Shown here piece by piece: positions 41,629-48,903 of a stretch of DNA of 64,000 nucleotides. The position numbers and the translations under genes were made by a program. How positions within the stretch are numbered: the stretch's first letter is position 1; the number at the start of each line of letters is the position of its first letter. The DNA comes from Nocardioides sp. LHD-245 (GTDB taxonomy: Bacteria > Actinomycetota > Actinomycetes > Propionibacteriales > Nocardioidaceae). The stretch covers positions 124,001 to 188,000 of the forward strand of contig NZ_JAVFWN010000007.1 in the NCBI RefSeq assembly GCF_030929495.1, given 5' to 3'. The notes below the pieces were generated by a model. It was not told the DNA's origin and did not search any database. It was given only the letters and a program-made list of their open reading frames with translations.

Positions 41629-43157
41629 ACCAACGAACCAACCCCCGCCTGGAGGACCTGGCCACAGGCCGTGTGGGCTTCATCGCGGACCACGGGCTGT
41701 GGTCGGCGGACCAGCAGCGCAAGGCCGACGAGGTGCTGGCCGCGGTCGACGAGCAGGGCCTGGACGTGATCCGGGTCGTGTACGTCGACCCGCACGGGCT
41801 GACCCGCAGCAAGTCGCTGTCGCCGGCGGCCTTCCGGTCCACGATGCGCAACGGCATCGACACCAGCCCCGGCGGTGTCATCTTCGACACCGGGCTGGAT
41901 CTGGTGTTCAACCCGTTCGAGGAAGGCGGCGGCCTCGGCAACGAGGGGATGACCGGCGCGGCCGACTTCCTGCTGGTCCCGGACCCGGACACCTTCCAGG
42001 TGCTGCCGTGGTGCGCGGGCACCGGCTGGATCCTGGCCGACGAGTACCTGAAGTCCGCCACGCCGCTGCCGTACTCCTCGCGGCTGCTGCTCAAGCAGGC
42101 GTTGGCCCGGCTGGCCGAGCGCGGCCTGCAGATGGTCGTCGGGCTGGAGGTCGAGTGGTACCTCACCCATCTCGTCGACCGCCGCTACGAGGTCGACGCC
42201 ATCGGCGGCTTCGGCAGCCCGGGGGAGGCACCGGTCGTCGCACCGCTCAACCTCGGCTACCAGTTCATGAGCGAGAACCTCTGCGACGAGGCCGAGGAGC
42301 ACATTCGCGAGCTCCGCCGCGCGATCACGGCCTTCGGCCTCCCGCTGCGCACCACCGAGCACGAGTCGGGGCCGGGGCAGATGGAGTTCACCTTCGCGCC
42401 GATGGATGCGCTCGCGGCCGCCGACGCGATGGTTCTCTTCCGGACGGCGGCCAAACAGATCAGCGCGCGGCAGGGACTGCACGCCAGCTTCATGTGCGCG
42501 CCCAAGCTGTCCGGCTTCGACGCCAGTGGCTGGCACCTGCACCAGTCGATCTTCGACACCGCGAGCGCGACCAACGCGTTCATGGCGAACGGTGGCGATC
42601 AGATCGTCTCGGACCTCGCCCGCGCCTATGCCGGCGGACTGCTCGCGCACGCGCCGGCGACGACGATCTTCGCCGCGCCCACCGTCAACGGCTACAAGCG
42701 GCTGAGCGAGCGGTTCTCGCTCTCGCCGGACCGGGCCACCTGGTCGGCGGACAACCGCGGCACCTACCTGCGGGTGCTGGGCGAGGTCGACGACCCGGCG
42801 TCCCACTTCGAGAACCGGGTCGGGGAGCCGGCGGCCAACCCCTATCTCTACATCGCCTCGCAGCTGGTGGCCGGGCTCAACGGCATCGACGAGGGGATCG
42901 ATCCGGGCCCGATGTCGGTCGACCCGCATGACACCAGCCTGCCGCGGTTGCCCGGCAGCCTGGCCGAGGCGGCCGACGAGCTGGACCAGAGCGCGCTGTT
43001 CCGCAAGGAGTTCGGCGACGAGTTCGTCGACTACTACCTGCGGCTCAAGCGCAACGAGTGGCGCCGCTACACCGAGGCCCTCGCCGCCGACGGCCTCGCG
43101 GACGACCAGGACGAGGTCACCGACTGGGAGCAGCGCGAGTACTTCCGGATGTACTGA
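41625..43157 (+). CDS. Glutamine-synthetase-family ligase (GlnT/gamma-glutamyl-amide synthetase-like)
   Basis: A 510-residue GS-fold protein. Recognisable motifs: VGLEVEWYL (metal-binding Glu), TTEHESGPGQMEF, ASGWHLHQSIFD (the HxH segment), VNGYKRLSERF, WSADNRGTYLRV and FENRVGEPAANPYLY. It diverges from GlnA-I in several of these (WHLHQ, VNGYKRL), as do enzymes that glutamylate amines, such as PuuA, IpuC or TdnQ. The ATG overlaps the amidase stop. Flanking GATase-like hydrolases suggest a gamma-glutamyl intermediate made here and cleaved by them. True glutamine synthetase activity is not excluded. Confidence 0.87.
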   Translation: MNQRTNPRLEDLATGRVGFIADHGLWSADQQRKADEVLAAVDEQGLDVIRVVYVDPHGLTRSKSLSPAAFRSTMRNGIDTSPGGVIFDTGLDLVFNPFEEGGGLGNEGMTGAADFLLVPDPDTFQVLPWCAGTGWILADEYLKSATPLPYSSRLLLKQALARLAERGLQMVVGLEVEWYLTHLVDRRYEVDAIGGFGSPGEAPVVAPLNLGYQFMSENLCDEAEEHIRELRRAITAFGLPLRTTEHESGPGQMEFTFAPMDALAAADAMVLFRTAAKQISARQGLHASFMCAPKLSGFDASGWHLHQSIFDTASATNAFMANGGDQIVSDLARAYAGGLLAHAPATTIFAAPTVNGYKRLSERFSLSPDRATWSADNRGTYLRVLGEVDDPASHFENRVGEPAANPYLYIASQLVAGLNGIDEGIDPGPMSVDPHDTSLPRLPGSLAEAADELDQSALFRKEFGDEFVDYYLRLKRNEWRRYTEALAADGLADDQDEVTDWEQREYFRMY

Positions 43158-43163
43158 CCCGCA

Positions 43164-43295
43164 CCGGCCGGTAGAAGCGGCCGGAGCGACCGAACCGCCC
43201 CGGAGCACGGGTGGCTCACGAACGGTAGAAGCATTCGTGAGCCACCCGCCCGGACTCTAACAACCCCGCCCGGCCTGCTCGGACGAGCAGGCCGG
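43164..43295 (+). ncRNA. Candidate structured RNA: three hairpins, two with identical loops
   Basis: Hairpin 1 (43164-43184): stem CCGGCCG/CGGCCGG with loop GTAGAAG. Hairpin 2 (43209-43247): 14-bp stem GGGTGGCTCACGAA/TTCGTGAGCCACCC with an inner part CGGTAGAAGCA, again presenting GTAGAAG flanked by G and C. Hairpin 3 (43270-43295): CCGGCCTGCTC-GGAC-GAGCAGGCCGG. The stems differ in sequence while the loop is conserved. No T-tract follows, so simple termination does not explain it. It lies between the GS and second GATase genes and may be an attenuator or protein-binding leader. Confidence 0.5.
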
Positions 43296-43318
43296 CGTCC
43301 CTTGAGAAGACGGAGAAG

Positions 43319-44053
43319 ATGAACCCGACCGAGCGCCCCACCGTCCTCGTGCTGCAGCACATCAGCTGCGAGCCGCCCGCCACCTACGAGGAGATCCTCG
43401 ACGCGCACGGCTACCGGGTGCACCGCGTCGAGCTCGACGAGGGCGGGCCGCTGCCCGATCACCACGACTTCGCGGCGCTGATCGTAATGGGAGGACCGAT
43501 GGGCGCGCTCGACGACGCCGAGCACCCGTGGCTGGCTGCCGAGCGCGCCTACATCGCGCGCGCGGTGGCCGCGGGGGTGCCGTACTGGGGGGTGTGCCTG
43601 GGCGCCCAACTGCTCGCGGCTGCCCTCGGCGCCCGCGTCTACACCGGCGCGTCCCCCGAGGTCGGCACCTATGACGTCGAACTGACCGCCGAGGCGGCGA
43701 ACGACCCGGTCTTCGGCCTGCTCCCCGACCGGTTCTCGGTCTTCCAGTGGCACAGCGACACCTTCGACCTCCCGGCCGGGGCGCGACGCCTGGCGGCGTC
43801 CGCGGCCTACGACAACCAGGTGTTCGCGGTCGGCTCGGCCTACGGCGTGCAGTTCCACGTCGAGGTCGGTGCCGGTCTCGCCGCGGAGTGGGCCGTCGTC
43901 GAGTCCTACCGCAGCGCGCTCGAGCGGCTCTACGGCGCGGCGGGCACGCAGCGGGTCCTCGACGAGCTGGCCGACACCGCCGAGGCGAACCGGAAGGTGG
44001 CCAGCACCGTCTTCGAGGCCTGGCTCGAGACCTTCGTGCTGCCGGGCCGCTGA
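43319..44053 (+). CDS. Class I glutamine amidotransferase-like hydrolase 2
   Basis: A 244-residue paralogue of the protein at 38796. Catalytic Cys93 (WGVCLGAQ), His180 and Glu182 (VQFHVEVG) are intact, and the VMGGPMGALDD and FQWHSDTFDLP blocks match the first copy. The ATG at 43319 follows AGACGGAGAAG. It is separated from the GS gene by 161 bases holding the hairpin element, so its expression can be set separately. Likely a gamma-glutamyl hydrolase or amidotransferase acting with the GS homologue. Confidence 0.87.
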   Translation: MNPTERPTVLVLQHISCEPPATYEEILDAHGYRVHRVELDEGGPLPDHHDFAALIVMGGPMGALDDAEHPWLAAERAYIARAVAAGVPYWGVCLGAQLLAAALGARVYTGASPEVGTYDVELTAEAANDPVFGLLPDRFSVFQWHSDTFDLPAGARRLAASAAYDNQVFAVGSAYGVQFHVEVGAGLAAEWAVVESYRSALERLYGAAGTQRVLDELADTAEANRKVASTVFEAWLETFVLPGR

Positions 44054-44084
44054 CGGCCGGCCTCTGAACCTTGTGCCGCCCTTC

Positions 44085-44102
44085 CGTAAGCAGTAACTTA
44101 CG
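44085..44102. promoter_or_regulatory. Inverted-repeat operator and -10 of the ArsR gene
   Basis: CGTAAG (44085-44090), six bases, CTTACG (44097-44102). TAACTT at 44094-44099 can serve as -10, seven bases before GTG 44107, giving a leaderless message. The repeat covers the -10, as expected for ArsR autorepression. Confidence 0.5.
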
Positions 44103-44106
44103 CTTT

Positions 44107-44433
44107 GTGACCACGGACGTCGCCGACGCATGGACGGCACTGGCCGACCCGACGCGGCGGGAGATCTTCGCCCGCGTCGCGCGGCGCCCGCGCTCGGTCA
44201 CCGATCTGGCCGGCGAGCTGCCGGTCAGCCGGCCGGCGGTGTCCCAGCATCTGCGTGTGCTGAAGGACGCCGCCCTGGTCCGGGTGCGGGCCGAGGGCAC
44301 CCGGCGGATCTACTCCGCCGACCCCGCGGGTCTGCAGGTGCTGCGCGCGGAGCTCGAGGGGTTCTGGAGCGCGACGCTGGCCAACTTCAAGGAGCTCGTC
44401 GAGGGCGAGCCGGAGGATCGGAGCACGACATGA
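44107..44433 (+). CDS. ArsR-family transcriptional regulator
   Basis: A 108-residue winged-helix repressor. ALADPTRREIFARVARRP and LPVSRPAVSQHLRVLKDAALV are the standard HTH blocks. No cysteine metal site is present, so it belongs to the metal-free group that is paired with SRPBCC genes. I chose GTG 44107 because it follows the inverted repeat and a -10 hexamer; the in-frame ATG at 44071 lies upstream of the operator. Its stop overlaps the AHSA1 start (ATGA). Confidence 0.88.
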   Translation: MTTDVADAWTALADPTRREIFARVARRPRSVTDLAGELPVSRPAVSQHLRVLKDAALVRVRAEGTRRIYSADPAGLQVLRAELEGFWSATLANFKELVEGEPEDRSTT

Positions 44434-44912
44434 GTGGTACGACATCGGGTGAGGCGGTGCGGTTCGAGGTGACGGTGGCGGCGCCGGTCGAGCGCGCCTT
44501 CCGGGTGTTCACCGAGCAGTTCGACCGGATCAAGCCGCGCGAGCACAACCTGCTCGCTCCCGAGGCGATCGCGGAGACGGTCTTCGAGGCCCGGGTCGGC
44601 GGGCACGTCTACGACCGCGGCGAGAACGGCTCGGTGTGCCGCTGGGCACGCGTGCTCGCCTTCGACCCGCCGACCCGCTTCGTGATCAGCTGGGACATCT
44701 CGCCCACCTGGCAGGTCGTCACCGACCCGGCCGAGGCGAGCGAGGTCGAGGTGCGCTTCGTCGCGGACGGGCCCGACCGGACCCGGGTCGAGCTCGAGCA
44801 CCGGCACCTCGAGCGGCACGGCGCCGGGTGGGAGTCGGTGCGCGAAGGGGTCGACGGTCCGCAGGGTTGGCCGGTCTACCTGGAGCGGTACGTCGCGGTG
44901 CTCGCCGGCTGA
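44430..44912 (+). CDS. SRPBCC/AHSA1-family protein
   Basis: A 160-residue START-like, helix-grip protein: EVTVAAPVERAFRVFTEQF at the N-terminus, FEARVGGHVYDRGENGS, RFVISWDISPTWQ, and GWPVYLERYVAVLAG at the end. Such proteins bind hydrophobic ligands and are frequently coupled to ArsR repressors, which they may modulate. ATGA overlap with the ArsR gene. Ligand unknown. Confidence 0.87.
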   Translation: MSGTTSGEAVRFEVTVAAPVERAFRVFTEQFDRIKPREHNLLAPEAIAETVFEARVGGHVYDRGENGSVCRWARVLAFDPPTRFVISWDISPTWQVVTDPAEASEVEVRFVADGPDRTRVELEHRHLERHGAGWESVREGVDGPQGWPVYLERYVAVLAG

Positions 44913-44950
44913 TCCCGTAAACCCGTTGCGGGTCCGGGCAGGATGGCGAG

Positions 44951-46375
44951 GTGCTGTTGACCATCTCGACGACCCACCGACCCGCGACGGACCTGGGCTA
45001 CCTGCTGCACAAGCACCCCGACCGGGTCCAGGAGTTCGCGCAGTCCTTCGGGACCGCGACCGTGCTCTACCCGGAGGCGGGGGAGGAGCGGTGCACGGCG
45101 GCGCTGCTGCTGGAGGTGGACCCGGTGCGGCTGGCCCGCCGGCTGGGGCGGAGCACGCCCGACTTCAGCCTGGCGCAGTACGTCAACGACCGGTCCTACG
45201 CCGCGTCGTCGCTGCTCGGCGTCGCGCTGGCCGACGTGTTCAGCACCGCCCGCAGCGGGATCTGCAAGGCGCGGCCGGAGCTGGCCGACCGGGCGATCCC
45301 GCTGGAGATCGAGATCCCCGTGCTGCCCTGCCGCGGCGGCGCGGAGATCGCGCACCGCCTGTTCGAGCCGCTCGGCTGGCGGGTCGGTGCCACCGCGATC
45401 GCGCTCGACGAGCGCTTCCCGGAGTGGGGCGACTCGCGTTACGTGCGGCTGGTGCTCACCGGCGACGTGCGGCTGGCCGACGCGCTGAGCCAGCTGCACG
45501 TGCTGCTGCCCGTGCTCGACGAGTCGAAGCACTACTGGCAGGGGCCCGACGAGGTCGACAAACTGCTCCGCTCCGGCGGTGACTGGCTCGCGGCGCATCC
45601 GGACCGGACCCTGATCACCCGGCGCTATCTCGGCCGCCGCGGCGGCCTGACCCGGGTCGCGCTCGCGCGGCTGGCCGAGCTCGACGAGCAGGTGACGACC
45701 GACGGGGTGGCCGACGCCGACGGGGCTGCGGAGGACGTGCTCCAGCCCGCGGAGCGGCGGCTGCCGCTCAACGCCCAGCGTCACGACGCCGTCCTGCAGG
45801 TGCTGGCGGAGCTCGGCGCGCGGTCGGTCATCGACCTCGGCTGCGGGCCTGGCCAGCTCCTCGACCGGCTGCTGAAGGTCGCCGGCATCGAGCGGGTCGC
45901 GGGCTGCGACGTGTCGGCCCGCTCCCTCCAGCAGGCGGCCCGCCGGCTGCACGTCGACCGGATGACCGAGCGCCAGGCCGGCCGGCTCGAGCTCTTCCAG
46001 GGCGCGCTGACCTACGAGGACCCGCGGTTCGCCGGGTACGACGCCGCGGTGCTCATGGAGGTCGTCGAGCATGTCGACCCACCGCGGCTCGCGGCGCTGG
46101 AGCAGGTGGTCCTCGGGGCCGCGCGGCCGGGAGCGGTGGTGGTGACCACCCCGAACCGGGAGTACAACGTGCTCTACGAGGGCCTCGTCGGGATGCGGCA
46201 TCCCGACCACCGCTTCGAGTGGGACCGCGCGGAGTTCGCCGCGTGGTGCGAGCGGGTCGGCTCGACGTACGGCTATGCCGTGGAGCTGTGGGGCGTCGGC
46301 GAGGCCGACAGCACGCACGGATCGCCCACCCAGCTGGCGATTCTCACCCGCAAGGAGACGACGACCGATGACTGA
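44951..46375 (+). CDS. hen1: Bacterial Hen1 RNA 3'-terminal 2'-O-methyltransferase
   Basis: A 474-residue protein of the bacterial Pnkp/Hen1 RNA-repair system. Residues 1-240 form the Hen1 N-terminal domain that activates the ligase of Pnkp; the C-terminal SAM methyltransferase has DLGCGPGQLLD near 296 and the metal-binding Hen1 motif MEVVEHVDPPRL near 370, then VVTTPNREYN. It methylates the 2'-OH at a cleaved RNA 3' end before ligation, protecting repaired RNA from renewed cleavage. GTG 44951; CAGGAT sits six bases upstream, which may be a -10 of a leaderless message. Its stop overlaps the Pnkp start by eight bases. Confidence 0.93.
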   Translation: MLLTISTTHRPATDLGYLLHKHPDRVQEFAQSFGTATVLYPEAGEERCTAALLLEVDPVRLARRLGRSTPDFSLAQYVNDRSYAASSLLGVALADVFSTARSGICKARPELADRAIPLEIEIPVLPCRGGAEIAHRLFEPLGWRVGATAIALDERFPEWGDSRYVRLVLTGDVRLADALSQLHVLLPVLDESKHYWQGPDEVDKLLRSGGDWLAAHPDRTLITRRYLGRRGGLTRVALARLAELDEQVTTDGVADADGAAEDVLQPAERRLPLNAQRHDAVLQVLAELGARSVIDLGCGPGQLLDRLLKVAGIERVAGCDVSARSLQQAARRLHVDRMTERQAGRLELFQGALTYEDPRFAGYDAAVLMEVVEHVDPPRLAALEQVVLGAARPGAVVVTTPNREYNVLYEGLVGMRHPDHRFEWDRAEFAAWCERVGSTYGYAVELWGVGEADSTHGSPTQLAILTRKETTTDD

Positions 46376-48881
46376 GCTCAGCATCCCCGCCCTGGGGCTC
46401 GTCGTGCTCGTGGGCGTGTCCGGCAGCGGCAAGTCGACCTTCGCCCGCGAGCACTTCAAGCCGACCGAGGTCGTCTCGAGCGACTTCTGCCGCGGCCTGG
46501 TCGCCGACGACGAGAACGACCAGTCGGCCACCCGTGACGCCTTCGACGTGTTGCACTACATCGTCGGCACCCGGCTGCGGCGCGGCCTGCTCACCGTCGT
46601 CGACGCCACCAACGTCCAGCAGGCGGCGCGGGCCTCCCTGGTCAAGCTCGCCAAGAGCCACGACGTGATGGTCGACGCGATCGTGCTCGACGTACCCGAG
46701 GCGACGGCGATCGAGCGCAACGCGACCCGGCCCGACCGCACCTTCGGCAAGCACGTCGTCACCCGCCAGCACCGCGACCTGCGACGGTCGCTGGGCCGGC
46801 TCCGCAAGGAGGGCTTCCGCCGCGTCCACGTGCTGCGCGGCACCGACGAGATCGCCGCGGCCACCATCGTCCGCGAGCGCTCGTGGAACGACCTGCGCGA
46901 CGTGACCGGGCCGTTCGACCTGATCGGCGACGTCCACGGCTGTGCTCGCGAGCTGCGGACCCTGCTCGGCGAGCTCGGCTGGCGGCTGGAGTACGACGAC
47001 GCGGGCACCGCGGTCGGGGCGACCCACCCCGAGGGCCGGCAGGCGGTCTTCGTCGGCGACCTCGTCGACCGGGGCCCGGACACGCCCGGCGTGCTCCGCC
47101 TGGTGATGGGGATGGTCGCCGCCGGCACCGCGCTGTGCGTCTCGGGCAACCACGAGGCCAAGCTGGTCCGGGCCCTGAAGGGCGCGAACGTCACGGTCGC
47201 CCACGGGCTGGCCGAGTCGCTCGACCAGCTCGCCGCCGAGCCTGAGGACCTCCGCGCGCGGGCGCTGGCGTTCATGGACGGCCTGATCAGCCACTACGTC
47301 CTCGACGAGGGTCGCCTGGTCGTGGCGCACGCCGGGCTCAAGGAGGCCTACCACGGTCGTGCGTCGGGCCGGGTGCGTGCCTTCGCGCTGTACGGCGACA
47401 CCACCGGCGAGACGGATGAGTTCGGGCTGCCCGTGCGCTATCCCTGGGCCGAGGAGTACCGCGGTGACGCGATGGTCGTCTACGGCCACACCCCCGTCCC
47501 CGCGGCTGTGTGGGTCAACAACACGATCTGCCTCGACACCGGGGTCGTCTTCGGCGGCGCCCTCACCGCGCTGCGCTACCCGGAGCGGGAGATCGTGTCC
47601 GTGCCGGCCGAGCAGCAGTGGTACGAGCCGGTCCGGCCGCTCGCGCCCACGGGCGCCGGCCGGGAGCCGTCGGTACTGGCCATCGGCGACGTCGCCGGCA
47701 CCCGCTGGATCGACTCGCCGCACGCCGGCAAGGTGAAGGTGCCCGAGGAGAACGCCGCGGCCGCGCTCGAGGTGATGAGCCGGTTCGCGGTCGACCCGCG
47801 CTGGCTGCTCCACCTGCCCCCGACGATGTCGCCGGTGGCCACGTCACGGGAGGACGGCTTCCTGGAGCACCCCGCCCAGGCCTTCGAGGAGTACGCCGGC
47901 TGGGGCGTCACCGAGGTCGTGTGCGAGGAGAAGCACATGGGCTCGCGCGCGATCGCGGTGATCGCGCGCGACGCCGTCGTGGCCGAGCGCCGCTTCGGTG
48001 TGGGCGACGGCTCGTCGGGCACCGTCCACACCGGCACCGGCCGGCCCTTCTTCGCCGACCCCGTGGTCACCGCCGCGCTGGTCGACCGGCTCCGGGCCGC
48101 CGCCGCGCCGCTCTTCGCGACGCTCGACACCGACTGGCTGGCGCTCGACTGCGAGCTGCTGCCCTGGTCGGCCAAGGCCCTGGACCTGATCAAGGACCAG
48201 TACGCCGCCGTGGGGGCCGCCGCCCGCGCGGTGCTCCCCGAGGCGGCGGACGTGCTCGCCCGGGCCGGCGCCCGGGGGCTCGACGTCGCGGCACTGGCCG
48301 GCCGCGTGGCGCAGCGCCAGGTCGACGCGGCCGCGTTCCGGGACGCGTACGCGGCGTACTGCCGGCCGACCGACGGCCTCGACGGCGTGACTGTCGCGCC
48401 CTTCCAGATCCTGGCGGCCGAGGGCCGGGTGCTCGCGCACACCGAGCCGCACCCGTGGCACCTGGCACAGCTCGCCGCGCTGGAGGGCGACCTGATCACG
48501 CCGACCCGGTACCGCCGGGTCGACCTGTCCTCGCCGGCCGACCGCGAGGCGGCGACCCGCTGGTGGCTCGACCTCACCGCCGCCGGCGGCGAGGGCATCG
48601 TCGTCAAGCCGGCCCATCTCGTCGACGCCCGCGTGCAGCCGGGCCTGAAGGTGCGCGGACGGGAGTACCTGCGGATCATCTACGGGCCCGACTACACCGG
48701 CTCCCTCGACGTACTGCGGCAGCGGCACCTCGGCAGGAAGCGGCAGCTCGCGCTGCGCGAGCACGGACTGGGCCTCGACGCGCTCACGGCGTTCGTGGGC
48801 AACGAGCCGCTGTGGAAGGTGCACCAGGCGGTGTTCGCGGTGCTCGCGCTGGAGTCGGAGCCGGTCGACCCGCGGCTGTGA
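46368..48881 (+). CDS. pnkp: Polynucleotide kinase-phosphatase-ligase (Pnkp)
   Basis: An 837-residue three-domain RNA-repair enzyme. The 5'-OH kinase has P-loop GVSGSGKST at 16-24; the metallophosphoesterase starts near 185 with GDVHG, then GDLVDRGP and SGNHE; the C-terminal nucleotidyltransferase/ligase has the adenylylated lysine Lys522 in CEEKHMGSR and the closing EGIVVKP motif. It heals 2',3'-cyclic phosphate and 5'-OH ends and seals them together with Hen1. The start follows CAAGGAG and overlaps hen1, so a heterotetramer with matched expression is expected. Repairs ribotoxin-cleaved tRNA in known systems. Confidence 0.95.
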   Translation: MTELSIPALGLVVLVGVSGSGKSTFAREHFKPTEVVSSDFCRGLVADDENDQSATRDAFDVLHYIVGTRLRRGLLTVVDATNVQQAARASLVKLAKSHDVMVDAIVLDVPEATAIERNATRPDRTFGKHVVTRQHRDLRRSLGRLRKEGFRRVHVLRGTDEIAAATIVRERSWNDLRDVTGPFDLIGDVHGCARELRTLLGELGWRLEYDDAGTAVGATHPEGRQAVFVGDLVDRGPDTPGVLRLVMGMVAAGTALCVSGNHEAKLVRALKGANVTVAHGLAESLDQLAAEPEDLRARALAFMDGLISHYVLDEGRLVVAHAGLKEAYHGRASGRVRAFALYGDTTGETDEFGLPVRYPWAEEYRGDAMVVYGHTPVPAAVWVNNTICLDTGVVFGGALTALRYPEREIVSVPAEQQWYEPVRPLAPTGAGREPSVLAIGDVAGTRWIDSPHAGKVKVPEENAAAALEVMSRFAVDPRWLLHLPPTMSPVATSREDGFLEHPAQAFEEYAGWGVTEVVCEEKHMGSRAIAVIARDAVVAERRFGVGDGSSGTVHTGTGRPFFADPVVTAALVDRLRAAAAPLFATLDTDWLALDCELLPWSAKALDLIKDQYAAVGAAARAVLPEAADVLARAGARGLDVAALAGRVAQRQVDAAAFRDAYAAYCRPTDGLDGVTVAPFQILAAEGRVLAHTEPHPWHLAQLAALEGDLITPTRYRRVDLSSPADREAATRWWLDLTAAGGEGIVVKPAHLVDARVQPGLKVRGREYLRIIYGPDYTGSLDVLRQRHLGRKRQLALREHGLGLDALTAFVGNEPLWKVHQAVFAVLALESEPVDPRL

Positions 48882-48903
48882 GCCGCACCCTCTCCGGTCC
48901 CCG

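Noticed and set aside
43164..43247. Canonical ANTAR-target dual hairpin
   Set aside because: ANTAR sites need hexanucleotide loops with A at position 1 and G at position 4. GTAGAAG does not fit in any register, and no ANTAR protein is encoded nearby.
43164..43295. Guanidine-II (mini-ykkC) riboswitch
   Set aside because: That class has two small hairpins with ACGR tetraloops. The loops here are GTAGAAG and GGAC, and the stems are much longer, so only the two-hairpin layout is similar.
43209..43295. Factor-independent terminator after the glutamine-synthetase homologue
   Set aside because: The stems are strong but no run of T follows, and the next gene starts only 24 bases after the last hairpin.
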